DNA from: Rhodovulum marinum
GTDB lineage: Bacteria; Pseudomonadota; Alphaproteobacteria; Rhodobacterales; Rhodobacteraceae
Direction of reading: 5' to 3'
Assembly (NCBI RefSeq): GCF_004343075.1
Contig: NZ_SLXP01000001.1
Location: 116,474 to 180,473, forward strand
DNA length: 64,000 nucleotides
Shown: positions 29,965 to 39,590 of the stretch, in pieces
Layout of the letters: each line of letters starts with the position of its first letter
How positions within the stretch are numbered: the stretch's first letter is position 1
Position numbers and translations under genes: made by a program
The notes under the pieces: model-generated
Database searches by the model: none
What the model was told of the DNA's origin: nothing
The model's input: the letters and a program-made list of their open reading frames with translations, nothing else

Positions 29965-31344
29965 TCAGTTGCGGCCGATGCTTTCCAGAACCTTGTCCAG
30001 CTTCTTGCCCTGCAGGCTTTTGGCCGGTGCGTTCGACACCGCGTTGTAATAGCCGCGCGGATCATAGGTCGGAATGCCCAGCCCCAGGTGATCGACCGTC
30101 AGCAACCCCATCGAGGCAAGCAGCCGGTAGATCGCGACATACTGGTTGGTCTCGGCATCGACACGGGCGGTGCGCGCATCCAGCAATTCCTGTTCGGCGT
30201 CCAGCACGTCCAGCGTCGTGCGCGCCCCCAGGCGGGCCTCTTCGCGGGTGCCCTCGAAGGCCAGTTGCGCGGCGCGGATCTGCTGGTCGGTGGCCGCCAG
30301 CTGGGCGCGGGCGACGGCCAGGCTGGACCAGGCGTTGCCCACCTCTTCCTCGACCAGGCGGACGGTCTGCAACAGCCCGGCGCGGGATTGCTGGACCCCG
30401 GCGCGGGCCTGGCGTTCGACGGCATACAGCGCCCCGCCCTGGTAGATGGTCTGGTTCAGCGACAGCCCGACCGTGCCGTATTCGCCGCCGTCATCCTCGG
30501 CCACCACGCCGGCCCGCGCCGTGATGCTGGGCCGCATCCGCGCCTTGGCGCGCGCCAGGTTCAGGTCGGCCACGGTGACGTTGTGCTGGGCCTCGATGAT
30601 GTCGGGATGGCCCTTGACCGCAATCGCACGCGCCGCGTCGGTGCTTTGCGGCAGGGCGGGCAGGCGCGGAATACCGCTCAGCGCGCCCGGATAGCGGCCG
30701 ATGGCGCGCTTGTAGGCCTCGCGTGCGACGGCAAGGTTGCCCTGCGCGGCCACCAGGTTCGACCGCGAGGCGGCCAGCCGCGACTGCGCCAGCGACACGT
30801 CGGTGCGCGTCACCTCGCCGACCTCGAACCGGTCCTCGGCGGCGCGCAATTGCTGGGTGATGAGGCGCACGTTGTTCTCGGCCAGAGACACGCTCTGGAT
30901 CGCAGCGAAGACATCCATATAGGCCTGCACCGCGCCCAGCAGCACGTTCTGTTCCACGCCCAGCAGCGCCGCCCGGGTGGCCAGCACCGTTTCCTTGGCT
31001 GCATCGATCGCCAGCCGGTTGTTGCCCCCGTCATACAGCGTCAGCGACGCGGTCAGTTCGGCCGACGCAGAACTGGAATAGCCACCCGCAAAGGCGCTGC
31101 GGCTGTTGCCGTCGGAATAGCTGGCGTCGATCGCGAACTGGATGACCGGGCGCAGCGCGGCCACGGCCTGGGCCACGTCCTCGTCGGCGGCACGCAGGAC
31201 CGCGCGGTTCTGCTCCAGCAGGTGCGAATTCTTGTAGGCGGCGATCAGCGCGTCGGTCAGCGTCTCGGCCCGGGCCGACGCGGTGCCGGCGATCAGCGCC
31301 GCGGAGGCCGCGGCACCGGCGAGGAATTTCAGGAAACTGCTCAT
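29965..31344 (-). CDS. tolC: TolC family outer membrane channel protein
   Basis: A 459-residue outer membrane efflux protein with a signal peptide (about 1-26, cleavage after ASARA) and two repeats of the OEP domain. Typical words are LTDALIAAYKNSHLLEQNRAVLRAADE at the start and SLNQTIYQGGALYAVERQAR in the second repeat. TolC trimers form the exit duct for type I secretion and RND/ABC efflux. It lies 65 bp downstream of pcm on the same strand, an arrangement common in alphaproteobacteria. Confidence 0.95.
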   Translation of the reverse strand: MSSFLKFLAGAAASAALIAGTASARAETLTDALIAAYKNSHLLEQNRAVLRAADEDVAQAVAALRPVIQFAIDASYSDGNSRSAFAGGYSSSASAELTASLTLYDGGNNRLAIDAAKETVLATRAALLGVEQNVLLGAVQAYMDVFAAIQSVSLAENNVRLITQQLRAAEDRFEVGEVTRTDVSLAQSRLAASRSNLVAAQGNLAVAREAYKRAIGRYPGALSGIPRLPALPQSTDAARAIAVKGHPDIIEAQHNVTVADLNLARAKARMRPSITARAGVVAEDDGGEYGTVGLSLNQTIYQGGALYAVERQARAGVQQSRAGLLQTVRLVEEEVGNAWSSLAVARAQLAATDQQIRAAQLAFEGTREEARLGARTTLDVLDAEQELLDARTARVDAETNQYVAIYRLLASMGLLTVDHLGLGIPTYDPRGYYNAVSNAPAKSLQGKKLDKVLESIGRN

Positions 31345-31409
31345 TGTTCTGCCTTGCCTCTTTCTTGGCCGCGGCGGGCGCGCGGCTCTTTTGTATGGTC
31401 CCCGCGCCC

Positions 31410-32063
31410 CTAGAACTGGAATTCCGGCGCCCGGGCAAAGCCCGGCAACACCGGCGCCCCGGCATTGAACAGGAAGCGCCAGCTCAGCGTGCCCTCGACC
31501 TTCCAGCCGATCCGAACGACACCCAGCGTGCCCTCCATGAACAGCGCCACGATCCGCCCGCCTTCCTTGAGCTGGTCCGCGATCGCCTGCGGGATCTGTT
31601 CCACCGCGCCCTCGACGACGATGGCGTCATAGGGCCCGTGCTGCGCCGCCCCCTCGGCAAGCGGGGCCTGTTCGACGGCCACGTTGTCCGCCCCCTGCTC
31701 GCCCAGAAGTGTCTGCGCCTCGCGGGCCATGGCGGCATCTTCCTCGACGGCGACCACCGCATCGGCCATCCGCGCCATCACCGCGGCCGAGTAGCCAAGC
31801 CCGCAGCCGAGATCCAGCACCAGGTCGCCGGGGCCCAGGTCGATCGCCTCGAGCATCTTGGCAAAGGTCCGCGGCTCCAGCACCGTACGCGCCGGCGCCA
31901 GCGTCAGGTTCTCGCCGACATAGGCGGCGCTGCGCAGCGCGGCGGGCACGAATTCCTCGCGCGGGACGGCCAGAAGCGCCTCGATGATGGGCAGTTTCGT
32001 GACGTCCGAGGGCCGGACCTGGGTATCGACCATGGCCTCGCGAAGGGCGTCGTAATCGGGCAT
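31410..32063 (-). CDS. pcm: protein-L-isoaspartate O-methyltransferase
   Basis: A 217-residue SAM-dependent enzyme that methylates isoaspartyl residues to start protein repair. The amino-terminal [21 protein letters not shown] segment and the SAM loop [12 protein letters not shown] (about 84-95) are in place. It precedes tolC on the same strand; the pairing is a frequent one in alphaproteobacteria. Confidence 0.92.
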   Translation of the reverse strand: MPDYDALREAMVDTQVRPSDVTKLPIIEALLAVPREEFVPAALRSAAYVGENLTLAPARTVLEPRTFAKMLEAIDLGPGDLVLDLGCGLGYSAAVMARMADAVVAVEEDAAMAREAQTLLGEQGADNVAVEQAPLAEGAAQHGPYDAIVVEGAVEQIPQAIADQLKEGGRIVALFMEGTLGVVRIGWKVEGTLSWRFLFNAGAPVLPGFARAPEFQF

Positions 32064-32178
32064 GCGGCTGAACTCTCCGGTTCGAAATTAACCTGAAACG
32101 GTGATGCCACATAACCCTGCCTGCGGCAATGGTCCGGCGCGCGGTGCCCGGCCGAGTATGGCAGGTGGGGAACATCTC

Positions 32179-32207
32179 TTGCGGGGACCGTTGCCTTGCG
32201 CTATGAC
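32179..32207 (+). promoter_or_regulatory. promoter of tRNA-Cys
   Basis: TTGCGG (32179-32184), a 17-bp spacer and TATGAC (32202-32207), 12 bp before the mature tRNA 5' end. Confidence 0.65.
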
Positions 32208-32219
32208 GCGGCTCGGCCA

Positions 32220-32293
32220 GGCGAGTTGGCGGAGTGGTTACGCAGCGGATTGCAAATCCGTGTACACCGGTTCGATTCCGGTACTCGCCTCCA
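32220..32293 (+). tRNA. tRNA-Cys (GCA)
   Basis: A 74-nt tRNA with the acceptor stem GGCGAGT/ACTCGCC (32220-32226 with 32283-32289), discriminator T and an encoded CCA (32291-32293). The anticodon loop TTGCAAA (32250-32256) gives anticodon GCA at 32252-32254, and the T arm has GGTTCGATTCC. All stems pair, so the gene looks functional. Confidence 0.98.
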
Positions 32294-32558
32294 AATCCTC
32301 TCGATGTGTTGGGGGACGCGGCGTTCTTCGCCGGGCGATGGCCGCCACGGGGCGTGTCGCAACCGCGTTCCGGGCGCGTTTCGCGCGTGGCGCGGTGGCA
32401 TGCGCTTCGCCCCGATCGCCCGCCGGTTCATCACCGCATTCGCACCCGCGCGAGGGTCGCGCCGGATCGCCCGACGCGCCGGGGCGATCCGGGGCATTTT
32501 GGCACATCGAAATGCGGCGCGCGCGTCTCCAATTGGAAGGACATCGAAGGAGAACGCC

Positions 32559-33035
32559 ATGCAGCCCCAGGTCAAGACCTGCCCCTTTTCCAAACCGAAC
32601 GGCGGCGTGCTCGGGCCGGGGCCGATCCATCTGCGGCGGCCGGTGCTGAATACCGAGATCCTCAAACCGGTGCTGCGCCAGGCCGGGCTGACAGCCATGC
32701 CCGCCGATCCGCATGTCACGCTCGCCTCGATGCCCGACGCGCGCGATCACCAGGCGCGCGCGCTTCGGCTTTCCCCCCACCGCCTTGCGGTTTCCCCGTC
32801 CAGGCCGCGCCTTGTCCGGCTGAGCGACGGGAAAGCGCTTGCGCTTGAATTCGAGGCGCCGGACCTGACGGCGCGCTGGCGCGAATTGCGCGCATCCGAT
32901 CCCGACTGGGGACCGGACGCCTTCACCCCGCGTATCGTTCTGGGTCCGGCCCCCGAAACCCTGCCCCCGATCTGCTTTTTCGCCGGGCCGGTGCTGTTCG
33001 GCCCGGAAACGGTCGCACCCCCCGGCCAGGCCTGA
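32559..33035 (+). CDS. 2H phosphoesterase-like protein with one lost motif
   Basis: A 158-residue protein whose order resembles small 2H-phosphoesterase-like proteins: a first strand PIHLRRPVLN, HVT at 52-54 in PHVTLASMPD (the HxT/S motif), and a second half with AFTPRIVLG where the second HxT would be expected, here RIV (125-127). With one catalytic His missing it is unlikely to hydrolyse cyclic phosphodiesters but could bind RNA or nucleotides. AAGGAG lies 6 nt before the ATG. It follows tRNA-Cys by 265 bp. The family assignment is tentative. Confidence 0.55.
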   Translation: MQPQVKTCPFSKPNGGVLGPGPIHLRRPVLNTEILKPVLRQAGLTAMPADPHVTLASMPDARDHQARALRLSPHRLAVSPSRPRLVRLSDGKALALEFEAPDLTARWRELRASDPDWGPDAFTPRIVLGPAPETLPPICFFAGPVLFGPETVAPPGQA

Positions 33036-33306
33036 ACGGCCGGTCACCCGGCCCCTGCACGCCCCATGGCAGACGGGGGAAATGCCGCGCGGCTGTCGCT
33101 TATGGCCTTTTGCGGCACGGGTATCGGACGCGATGCCGCCCCGCCCGCGGCACGTGCATGCCCGCCGATACCCGTCGCCATGACAGCGCCCCACGGCGCC
33201 CGCGCGCCGCAGGCGCGCCACGCCCAACGCCGGACAAGCGGGGCGCACAGCCCCGCGCCGGCCGGGGGCGGGAGCCCCCCCCTTCCACCCCGCAAGTAAC
33301 GGCGGA

Positions 33307-34404
33307 TCAGGCGTTGAACAGGAAATGCATCACGTCGCCGTCGCGCACGATGTACCCCTTGCCCTCGGCGCGCATCTTGCCGGCATCCTTGGCCGCCTGC
33401 TCGCCGCCCAGGCCCACGTAATCGTCATAGGCGATGGTCTCGGCGCGGATGAACCCGCGTTCGAAATCGCCGTGGATCACGCCCGCGGCCTTGGGCGCGG
33501 GCGTGCCCTGCGGGATTGTCCAGGCCCGCGCCTCCTTCGGGCCGACCGTGAAATAGGTCTGCAATCCCAAAAGCTTGTAGCCCGCCTTGATCAACCGATC
33601 CAGGCCCGCCTCCTCCAGCCCCAGTTCCGACAGGAACATCTCGGCCTCGTCCGCGTCCAGCTGGCTGATCTCTTCCTCGATCCTGGCCGAGATGACCACG
33701 CTCGCCGCGCCCTGTTCCTCGGCCATCTTCGCCACCGCCGCGGAATGGGCGTTGCCCTCGGCCGCCTCGTCCTCGGCCACGTTGCAGACGTAAAGCACGG
33801 GCTTTGCGGTCAGCAGTTGCAGCATCTCCCAGGCCTTGGCGTCATCCTCGGTCACCTCGACGCTGCGGGCGGGCCGGCCGGCCTCCAGCGCGGCGAGCAC
33901 CTCCTTCAGCAGACGCTCCTGCTGGACCGCCTCCTTGTCGCCGCCGCGCACCTTGCGGACGATGTTCTGCAGCCGCCGCTCGATCGAGTCCATGTCGGCC
34001 AGCATCAGTTCGGTCTCGATCACCTCGGCATCCGCCACCGGGTCGACGCGCCCCTCGACATGGGTCACGTCGCCATCCTCGAAACAGCGCAGCACATGCG
34101 CGATGGCGTCGCATTCGCGGATGTTGGCCAGGAACTGGTTGCCCAGCCCCTCGCCCTTGGACGCGCCCTTCACCAGTCCCGCGATATCGACAAAGGTCAT
34201 CCGGGTGGGAATGATCGCCTTCGATCCGGCGATCTCGGCCAGCTTGTCCAGCCGCGCATCGGGCACCGCCACCTCGCCCACGTTGGGCTCGATCGTGCAG
34301 AAGGGGAAATTCGCCGCCTGCGCCGCCGCGGTGCGGGTCAGCGCGTTGAACAGGGTGGATTTGCCCACGTTGGGCAGGCCCACGATCCCGGTCTTGAAGC
34401 CCAT
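33307..34404 (-). CDS. ychF: redox-regulated ATPase YchF (Obg-like)
   Basis: A 365-residue P-loop protein of the OLA1/YchF family, which prefers ATP over GTP and binds ribosomes. The G1 loop GLPNVGKSTLF lies at 9-19 and DIAGLVKGASKGEGLGNQFL follows; the carboxyl end carries the TGS domain. The start at 34404 begins the usual MGFKTGIVG. It diverges from trpA. The 270-bp gap on its 3' side (33036-33306) contains only GC-rich inverted repeats. Confidence 0.97.
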   Translation of the reverse strand: MGFKTGIVGLPNVGKSTLFNALTRTAAAQAANFPFCTIEPNVGEVAVPDARLDKLAEIAGSKAIIPTRMTFVDIAGLVKGASKGEGLGNQFLANIRECDAIAHVLRCFEDGDVTHVEGRVDPVADAEVIETELMLADMDSIERRLQNIVRKVRGGDKEAVQQERLLKEVLAALEAGRPARSVEVTEDDAKAWEMLQLLTAKPVLYVCNVAEDEAAEGNAHSAAVAKMAEEQGAASVVISARIEEEISQLDADEAEMFLSELGLEEAGLDRLIKAGYKLLGLQTYFTVGPKEARAWTIPQGTPAPKAAGVIHGDFERGFIRAETIAYDDYVGLGGEQAAKDAGKMRAEGKGYIVRDGDVMHFLFNA

Positions 34405-34579
34405 TTTCGTCACTCTCCTGAGGTCCGCGCGCATGTAGGGGGGCGGGCCCGGCGCCGTCAAGCGCGCCGCCGCGCAAATTTCCCGCACCCCGTCCCGGCC
34501 GGCCGGTCGAAACCGCCCATTGATTTTCCCGCCCGCCTGCCGCAAACCCCTGTGGACGAGGAGCAAGGGGGAGCCGTCC

Positions 34580-35371
34580 ATGACCCGCATCGACGCCAAG
34601 TTCGCCGCGCTGAGGGCGGAAAACCGCAAGGCCTTCGTGGCCTATGTCATGGCGGGCGATCCCGACTATGACACCTCGCTGGACCTGGTGAAGGGGCTGC
34701 CGGGCGCCGGGGTGGACATCATCGAACTGGGCATGCCCTTCACCGACCCGATGGCCGACGGCCCCACGATCCAGCTGGCCGGCCAGCGCGCGCTGGAGGC
34801 CGGCCAGACCCTGCAAAAGACGCTGGACATGGCGCGCGCCTTCCGCGAGGGCGACGATACCACGCCGATCGTGATGATGGGCTATTACAACCCGATCTAC
34901 AATCGGGGCGTCGACCGGTTCCTTGCGGATGCGCGCGAGGCCGGGATAGACGGGCTGATCGTCGTCGACCTGCCCCCCGAGGAAGACGACGAATTGTGCA
35001 TCCCGGCACAAAAGGTGGGGCTGAACTTCATCCGGCTCGCCACGCCCACCACCGACGACAAGCGCCTGCCCAAGGTGCTGCAGAATACCAGTGGCTTCGT
35101 CTATTACGTCTCGATCACCGGGATCACCGGCGCGGCCGCGGCCGAGGCGTCGGACGTCGGCCCCGAGGTCGCCCGGATCAAGGCCAAGACCGACCTGCCG
35201 GTGATCGTGGGCTTCGGCATCCGCACCCCCGAAACCGCCGAGGCCATCGCCGGCGTGGCCGATGGCGCGGTCGTGGGCTCGGCCATCGTCAAGCTGGTCG
35301 AGGAGGGCCGCCCGGTGCCCGAGATCCTGGATTACGTCGCCGGGCTCGCCGCGGGCGCCCACCGCGCCTAG
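34580..35371 (+). CDS. trpA: tryptophan synthase alpha subunit
   Basis: A 263-residue TIM-barrel protein that splits indole-3-glycerol phosphate into indole and glyceraldehyde 3-phosphate. The catalytic Glu lies in [16 protein letters not shown] (about 49-61), and [11 protein letters not shown] and [11 protein letters not shown] form the later phosphate-binding loops. GGGGGAG precedes the ATG. trpB and trpF are not next to it, so trpA stands alone. Its TAG stop shares the palindrome CTAG (35368-35371) with the stop of the convergent gene. Confidence 0.96.
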   Translation: MTRIDAKFAALRAENRKAFVAYVMAGDPDYDTSLDLVKGLPGAGVDIIELGMPFTDPMADGPTIQLAGQRALEAGQTLQKTLDMARAFREGDDTTPIVMMGYYNPIYNRGVDRFLADAREAGIDGLIVVDLPPEEDDELCIPAQKVGLNFIRLATPTTDDKRLPKVLQNTSGFVYYVSITGITGAAAAEASDVGPEVARIKAKTDLPVIVGFGIRTPETAEAIAGVADGAVVGSAIVKLVEEGRPVPEILDYVAGLAAGAHRA

Positions 35372-36297
35372 GGCGCCTTGAACACCCCGACCACGGCAAC
35401 CGAGGCCGGATCCTCGCCGGGGCGTGGTTCATCCCGTGCGCCGGGCACGTCCCGGACGACCTGATAGCGGTAGACCGCGTCAGGGAACGTGTCGCGCGTC
35501 AGCCGCTCGATCATGACCGCATCCCCTTGCGTTCGGGCCGTGACGGACCAGCCCCCGCCATGCAGGTCGTTGACATACATGACGTGGAACCGGCTCGGGC
35601 TGACCCGGATGCCGAAGCCGAGGTCATAGAACTCCAACGCCTCCGCGCGGCTCACCCACGCCGCCCGCCACGCGTGATCGATCCACGGATAGCCGTAATA
35701 GCCGTGCCCCGGCATGTCCTCGGCCGCCTCCCGCACCAGGGCGATTTCCTCGGCATAGACGCTTTCGATCCGCGCAAGCTCATCTTCTTTCAGGGGCGGG
35801 ATGTATTGCGCGTACCACAGCGCGCCATAAAGGAGTGCCGCCGTCGCCACGTTCGTCACCAGAAAGCCCAGCGCCCGATACCACCGCAACGCAAGGCCGA
35901 AGATCAACGCCAGCAGGGCAAGTTCCACGAGCCAATCGAACAGCGCGACGAACACCAGCGCCACGCCCGCCTCCACCAACAGCCCGCCGCTCGACAACCC
36001 GAGGACCGCGGGGGCAAGGACCGGGTAGAGGAACATCCCGAGGAACGGGTAGGCCACCGCGCCGATCCCGGCGGTCACGAGGTTCACCACCAGCGACAGC
36101 CTCGCCGCCCGCCCCCAGTCGACGGCAAACAGCCAATGGATCGCCGCGGCCTCGATGCCGACGGCCGCCACGATCACCCACCAGTATTCGATCCGGGTCC
36201 ACCCGATGAACGGCGCCATCGGCATGTCCGCCTGGGCAGCAACGGCCCAGACCGTCAGGCCAACGCCACCCGTAACCGCTTTTCCGAACCGACGCAT
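35368..36297 (-). CDS. polytopic membrane protein of unknown family
   Basis: A 309-residue protein with about six hydrophobic segments in its first 185 residues, starting with a signal-like sequence that ends AAQADMPM, followed by a soluble domain of about 120 residues with [13 protein letters not shown] and [13 protein letters not shown] start at MRRFGK (36297), just after a run of nine C, rather than at 36357. No family recognised. It converges on trpA with overlapping stop codons. Confidence 0.65.
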   Translation of the reverse strand: MRRFGKAVTGGVGLTVWAVAAQADMPMAPFIGWTRIEYWWVIVAAVGIEAAAIHWLFAVDWGRAARLSLVVNLVTAGIGAVAYPFLGMFLYPVLAPAVLGLSSGGLLVEAGVALVFVALFDWLVELALLALIFGLALRWYRALGFLVTNVATAALLYGALWYAQYIPPLKEDELARIESVYAEEIALVREAAEDMPGHGYYGYPWIDHAWRAAWVSRAEALEFYDLGFGIRVSPSRFHVMYVNDLHGGGWSVTARTQGDAVMIERLTRDTFPDAVYRYQVVRDVPGARDEPRPGEDPASVAVVGVFKAP

Positions 36298-36364
36298 GCG
36301 CCCCCCCCCGACCGTGACTTTCGCCGGTTCGGGCCTCCGCGCATTGAGCAGAATCAACCGCGGC

Positions 36365-37192
36365 TCAGGCCTTCATCCGGTAGCCGGTCTTCAGCCAGTA
36401 CCAGCACAGCGCCATCACCGCGCCCGTGCTGGCCGAACACACCGCCAGCCCCAGCCAGGGCGAGCTGTCGGACTGGCCGATGATGCCGTAGCGCACCCCG
36501 TCGATCAGGTAGAAGACCGGGTTGAAATGGGTGATTGTCTGCATCGCCTGGGGCAGCCGCTCGATGGAATAGAACGTCCCCGACAGGAAACTCAGCGGCG
36601 TGACGATGAAATTGGTGATCGCCGCCATCTGGTCGAACTTGTTGGCGAAAACCGCCGCGACGATCCCCAGCCCCGACAGGAACGCAGACCCCAGCAGCAC
36701 GAAGACCAGCGCCCAGGCCGGGTGCGCCACCCCCGTGCCAAGCACCAGGATCATCAGCGCCCCGATGGTCAGCGCCACCAGCAGGCCGCGCGCCACGCCC
36801 CCCGCAGTATAGCCGATCAGCAGCTCGGCCGCCGACAGCGGCGGCATCAGCGTGTCGACGATATTGCCCTGCACCTTGGAAATCACGATCGACGACGAGG
36901 TATTGGCGAACGCGTTCTGGATCACCGTCATCATCAGGATGCCCGGCGCCAGGAACTCGATGAAGGGCACGCCCATCACCTCGCCGCGCGCCGGGCCGAT
37001 GGCCAGCGAAAAGACCCCCAGGAACAGCGCCGCGGTGACGAGGGGGGCGGCCAGCGTCTGGGTCCAGACCGCCATGAAGCGCTGGATCTCGCGCGCGCTC
37101 AGCGTGTAAAGCCCCAGCCAGTTGACCCGGCCGAACCGGCGCACCCCCATGCCCGTGGTGTTCTTCGACCCGTACATGCCCGTCGCGTCCAT
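36365..37192 (-). CDS. ABC-2 type transporter permease
   Basis: A 275-residue protein with six membrane helices in the ABC-2 pattern (NodJ/YadH-like), including VQGNIVDTLMPPLSAAELLIGY between helices and a late FNPVFYLIDGVRYG segment. Such permeases export polysaccharide, drugs or haem with a separate ATPase, which is not encoded next to it. AGGAGG lies 9 nt before the ATG at 37192, which decides the start; a much longer upstream open frame overlaps gcrA. It diverges from gcrA. Confidence 0.9.
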   Translation of the reverse strand: MDATGMYGSKNTTGMGVRRFGRVNWLGLYTLSAREIQRFMAVWTQTLAAPLVTAALFLGVFSLAIGPARGEVMGVPFIEFLAPGILMMTVIQNAFANTSSSIVISKVQGNIVDTLMPPLSAAELLIGYTAGGVARGLLVALTIGALMILVLGTGVAHPAWALVFVLLGSAFLSGLGIVAAVFANKFDQMAAITNFIVTPLSFLSGTFYSIERLPQAMQTITHFNPVFYLIDGVRYGIIGQSDSSPWLGLAVCSASTGAVMALCWYWLKTGYRMKA

Positions 37193-37337
37193 TTCGGCTG
37201 CCTCCTGTCTTCGGCTTGCGCTTGTATCCCCGAACCGCCCCGGATTAGAATAGGGCCTTGAGCGAATTCTCCAATCCGGCCGGCCGGCGGGGCCTTGTGC
37301 CCCTGACCCACCGCCGCGACATACCCAAGGAACCGCC

Positions 37338-37940
37338 ATGTCCTGGACCGAAGAACGCGTCGAGACGCTGAAACGCATGTGGGGCGAAGGCCAGTCGGCC
37401 AGCCAGATCGCCAAGGAACTGGGCGGCGTCACCCGCAACGCGGTGATCGGCAAGGTGCACCGGCTGGGCCTGTCCAACCGCGCCGGTGGCGGGGCGACGG
37501 CCAAGCCCGCGCCGGCCAAGGAAAAACCGGCCAAGCCGGAACCCGCCGTGGCCGCCAAGCCCGAGGCCCCCGCCCCCGACCGCAAACCGGCCGAGCCGCG
37601 CCCCACCCCGGCCAACACCGCCGCGCAGCCCAGCGCCCCCGCCCCGGTGCCCGCCGCGCGCAAACCGATCGTGCCCGCCGGCCAGCCGCTGCCGCCGCAG
37701 CCCTCGGCCAACGAGATCAGCCCCGAGACCCTGGCCTCGGTGCGCGAGGTCGAGAAGACCGCCAAGAAGCTGACCCTGATGGAACTGACCGAGCGGACCT
37801 GCAAATGGCCGATCGGCGATCCCGCGACGGACGATTTCTGGTTCTGCGGGCTGCCGGTGCAACAGGGCAAACCCTATTGCGAGGCGCATGTCTCGGTCGC
37901 CTTCCAGCCGATGAGCGCGCGCCGCGACCGCAAACGCTAG
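37338..37940 (+). CDS. gcrA: cell-cycle regulator GcrA
   Basis: A 200-residue alphaproteobacterial regulator. The amino-terminal 48 residues (MSWTEERVETLKRMWGEGQS... GKVHRLGLSNR) are the GcrA DNA-binding domain, which works with sigma-70 at promoters carrying methylated GANTC. A Pro/Ala/Lys linker (about 50-135) leads to a conserved carboxyl end with CKWPIGDP, FWFCGLP and YCEAH, whose Cys/His pattern looks metal-binding. Length is slightly longer than Caulobacter GcrA because of the linker. Confidence 0.95.
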   Translation: MSWTEERVETLKRMWGEGQSASQIAKELGGVTRNAVIGKVHRLGLSNRAGGGATAKPAPAKEKPAKPEPAVAAKPEAPAPDRKPAEPRPTPANTAAQPSAPAPVPAARKPIVPAGQPLPPQPSANEISPETLASVREVEKTAKKLTLMELTERTCKWPIGDPATDDFWFCGLPVQQGKPYCEAHVSVAFQPMSARRDRKR

Positions 37941-37991
37941 CGCTAGCGCCCGCGCGCCGGCACGGGCCGCGCGCGGTATGGCGCGGCCCGC

Positions 37992-39353
37992 TCAGGCCGC
38001 GCCGGGCACCGCGCGCACCGCGCGCAGCCAGAACCGCGCCGACATCAGCACCGCCGCCACCGCCAGCCCCGCCGCCAGGCCCAGCCAGACCCCTGTGCCA
38101 CCCCAACCCAGGACGAAGCCCAGCCCATAGGCCACCGGCAACCCGACCAGCCAATAGCTGGCCGCGGCCAGCACCATCGGCACGCGGGTGTCCTGTACCC
38201 CGCGCAAAAGGCCCAGCGCCACCACCTGCACCGCGTCGACCAGCTGGAACAGCGCCGCCGCCGCCAGCAACGCGGCCCCCGCCGCGATCACCGCGCCGCG
38301 CGCCGGATCGCCCGCGCCCAGGAACAGCCCGATCAGCGGCCCCGGCACCGCCACGAACACCGCCGCGACCGCCGCCGCCAGACCGGCGGTCAGACCCAGC
38401 ACCGTCACCGCCCCGCGCCGGAGCCCCAGCCCGTCGCCCTGGCCCAGCGCCCGGCCCGCGCGGATCGTGGCCGCGTTCGACAGGCCCAGATAGACCATGG
38501 ACACCGCCGAAGCGATCTGCAGCGCGATCCCGTGCGCGGCCAGCGGCACGGTGCCCAGCCATCCCATCATCACCGACGAGGCCGCGAACAGCCCCACCTC
38601 GGACAGGTTGGTCACCCCGATCGGCCAGCCCAGCCGCACCACCTGTGCCAGCGCCTCGGCATCGGGGCGCCAGAACCGGGCGAACAGCGCATGCGCCGGA
38701 AAGGCACGCCGCGCCACCGCGACCAGCGCCGCCATCGAGGCCAGCTGCACCACCAGCGAGGACAACGCCGCGCCGCGAATGCCCAGCTCGGGCAGGCCCC
38801 AGGCGCCGAAGATCAGCAGGTAGTTGCCCAGAGCGTTCAGCCCCACCGCCCCCAGCGTCACCCACAGCACCGCCCGGGTCCGTTCCAGCGCCGCGAGATA
38901 GCTTTTCAGCACCATCACCACCAGCGCCGGCACCATCCCCAGCCCGAGAATCGCCAGGTAGTCCTGCGCCAGCGCCGCGATTGCGGGCGCCTGCCCCAGC
39001 GCCAGGAACAGCGGTTCGGCAAACAGGAACAGCGGCAGCGTCGCCAGCCCGAACGCCGCCGACACCCAAAGGCCCATTCGCGTGACCCGGCGCACCTGTG
39101 TCTCGTCGCCCGCGCCGGCGGCCGCGGCCACCAGCGGCATCACCCCCCAGGCGAACCCCGCCCCCAGCAGGAACAGCACGAAGAACAGCGACCCGCCCAG
39201 AACCTCGGCGGCCAGGTCCGCCACGCCATAGCGGCCCAGCATCACCGCATCGGTCAACCCGATGGCGAATTGCGCCAGGTGGCTGCCGACCAGCGGCAGC
39301 CCCAGCACCAAGGTGGCACGGGCGTGATCGGCATATCCGGGTGGCCGGGTCAT
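37992..39353 (-). CDS. MATE family efflux transporter
   Basis: A 453-residue protein with twelve membrane segments in two bundles and the NorM-like start PLVGSHLAQFAIGLTDAVMLGRYG. MATE pumps export cationic drugs or metabolites with Na+ or H+. I start at MTRPPG (39353), just before the first helix; the upstream 26 residues of the frame are basic low complexity. It converges on gcrA. Substrate unknown. Confidence 0.92.
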   Translation of the reverse strand: MTRPPGYADHARATLVLGLPLVGSHLAQFAIGLTDAVMLGRYGVADLAAEVLGGSLFFVLFLLGAGFAWGVMPLVAAAAGAGDETQVRRVTRMGLWVSAAFGLATLPLFLFAEPLFLALGQAPAIAALAQDYLAILGLGMVPALVVMVLKSYLAALERTRAVLWVTLGAVGLNALGNYLLIFGAWGLPELGIRGAALSSLVVQLASMAALVAVARRAFPAHALFARFWRPDAEALAQVVRLGWPIGVTNLSEVGLFAASSVMMGWLGTVPLAAHGIALQIASAVSMVYLGLSNAATIRAGRALGQGDGLGLRRGAVTVLGLTAGLAAAVAAVFVAVPGPLIGLFLGAGDPARGAVIAAGAALLAAAALFQLVDAVQVVALGLLRGVQDTRVPMVLAAASYWLVGLPVAYGLGFVLGWGGTGVWLGLAAGLAVAAVLMSARFWLRAVRAVPGAA

Positions 39354-39590
39354 GGCCCCCGATAGGCCAGCGCGCGGCCGCGGGCAAGCCCGCCGCACGG
39401 ACCACGCGCCGGAACGCCAGGCCGCCCGCATGGCCCGAACGCATGTCGCGACTGCATGCCGGGAATGCGCTTTGAAACACCGGCTGGCAAGAAACCGTTA
39501 AGGCCGCGGAACTACGGTCGACACGCCACGGGAAGGGGCACGACTGGTCCGCCCCGGGCATTCCCCCAAGCCCGACCGCGAGGTGCCTTG

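Noticed and set aside
32201-32719. Minus-strand frame containing a RRVPESNRCTRICNPL-type peptide
   Set aside because: This peptide is the well-known false translation of the tRNA-Cys complement.
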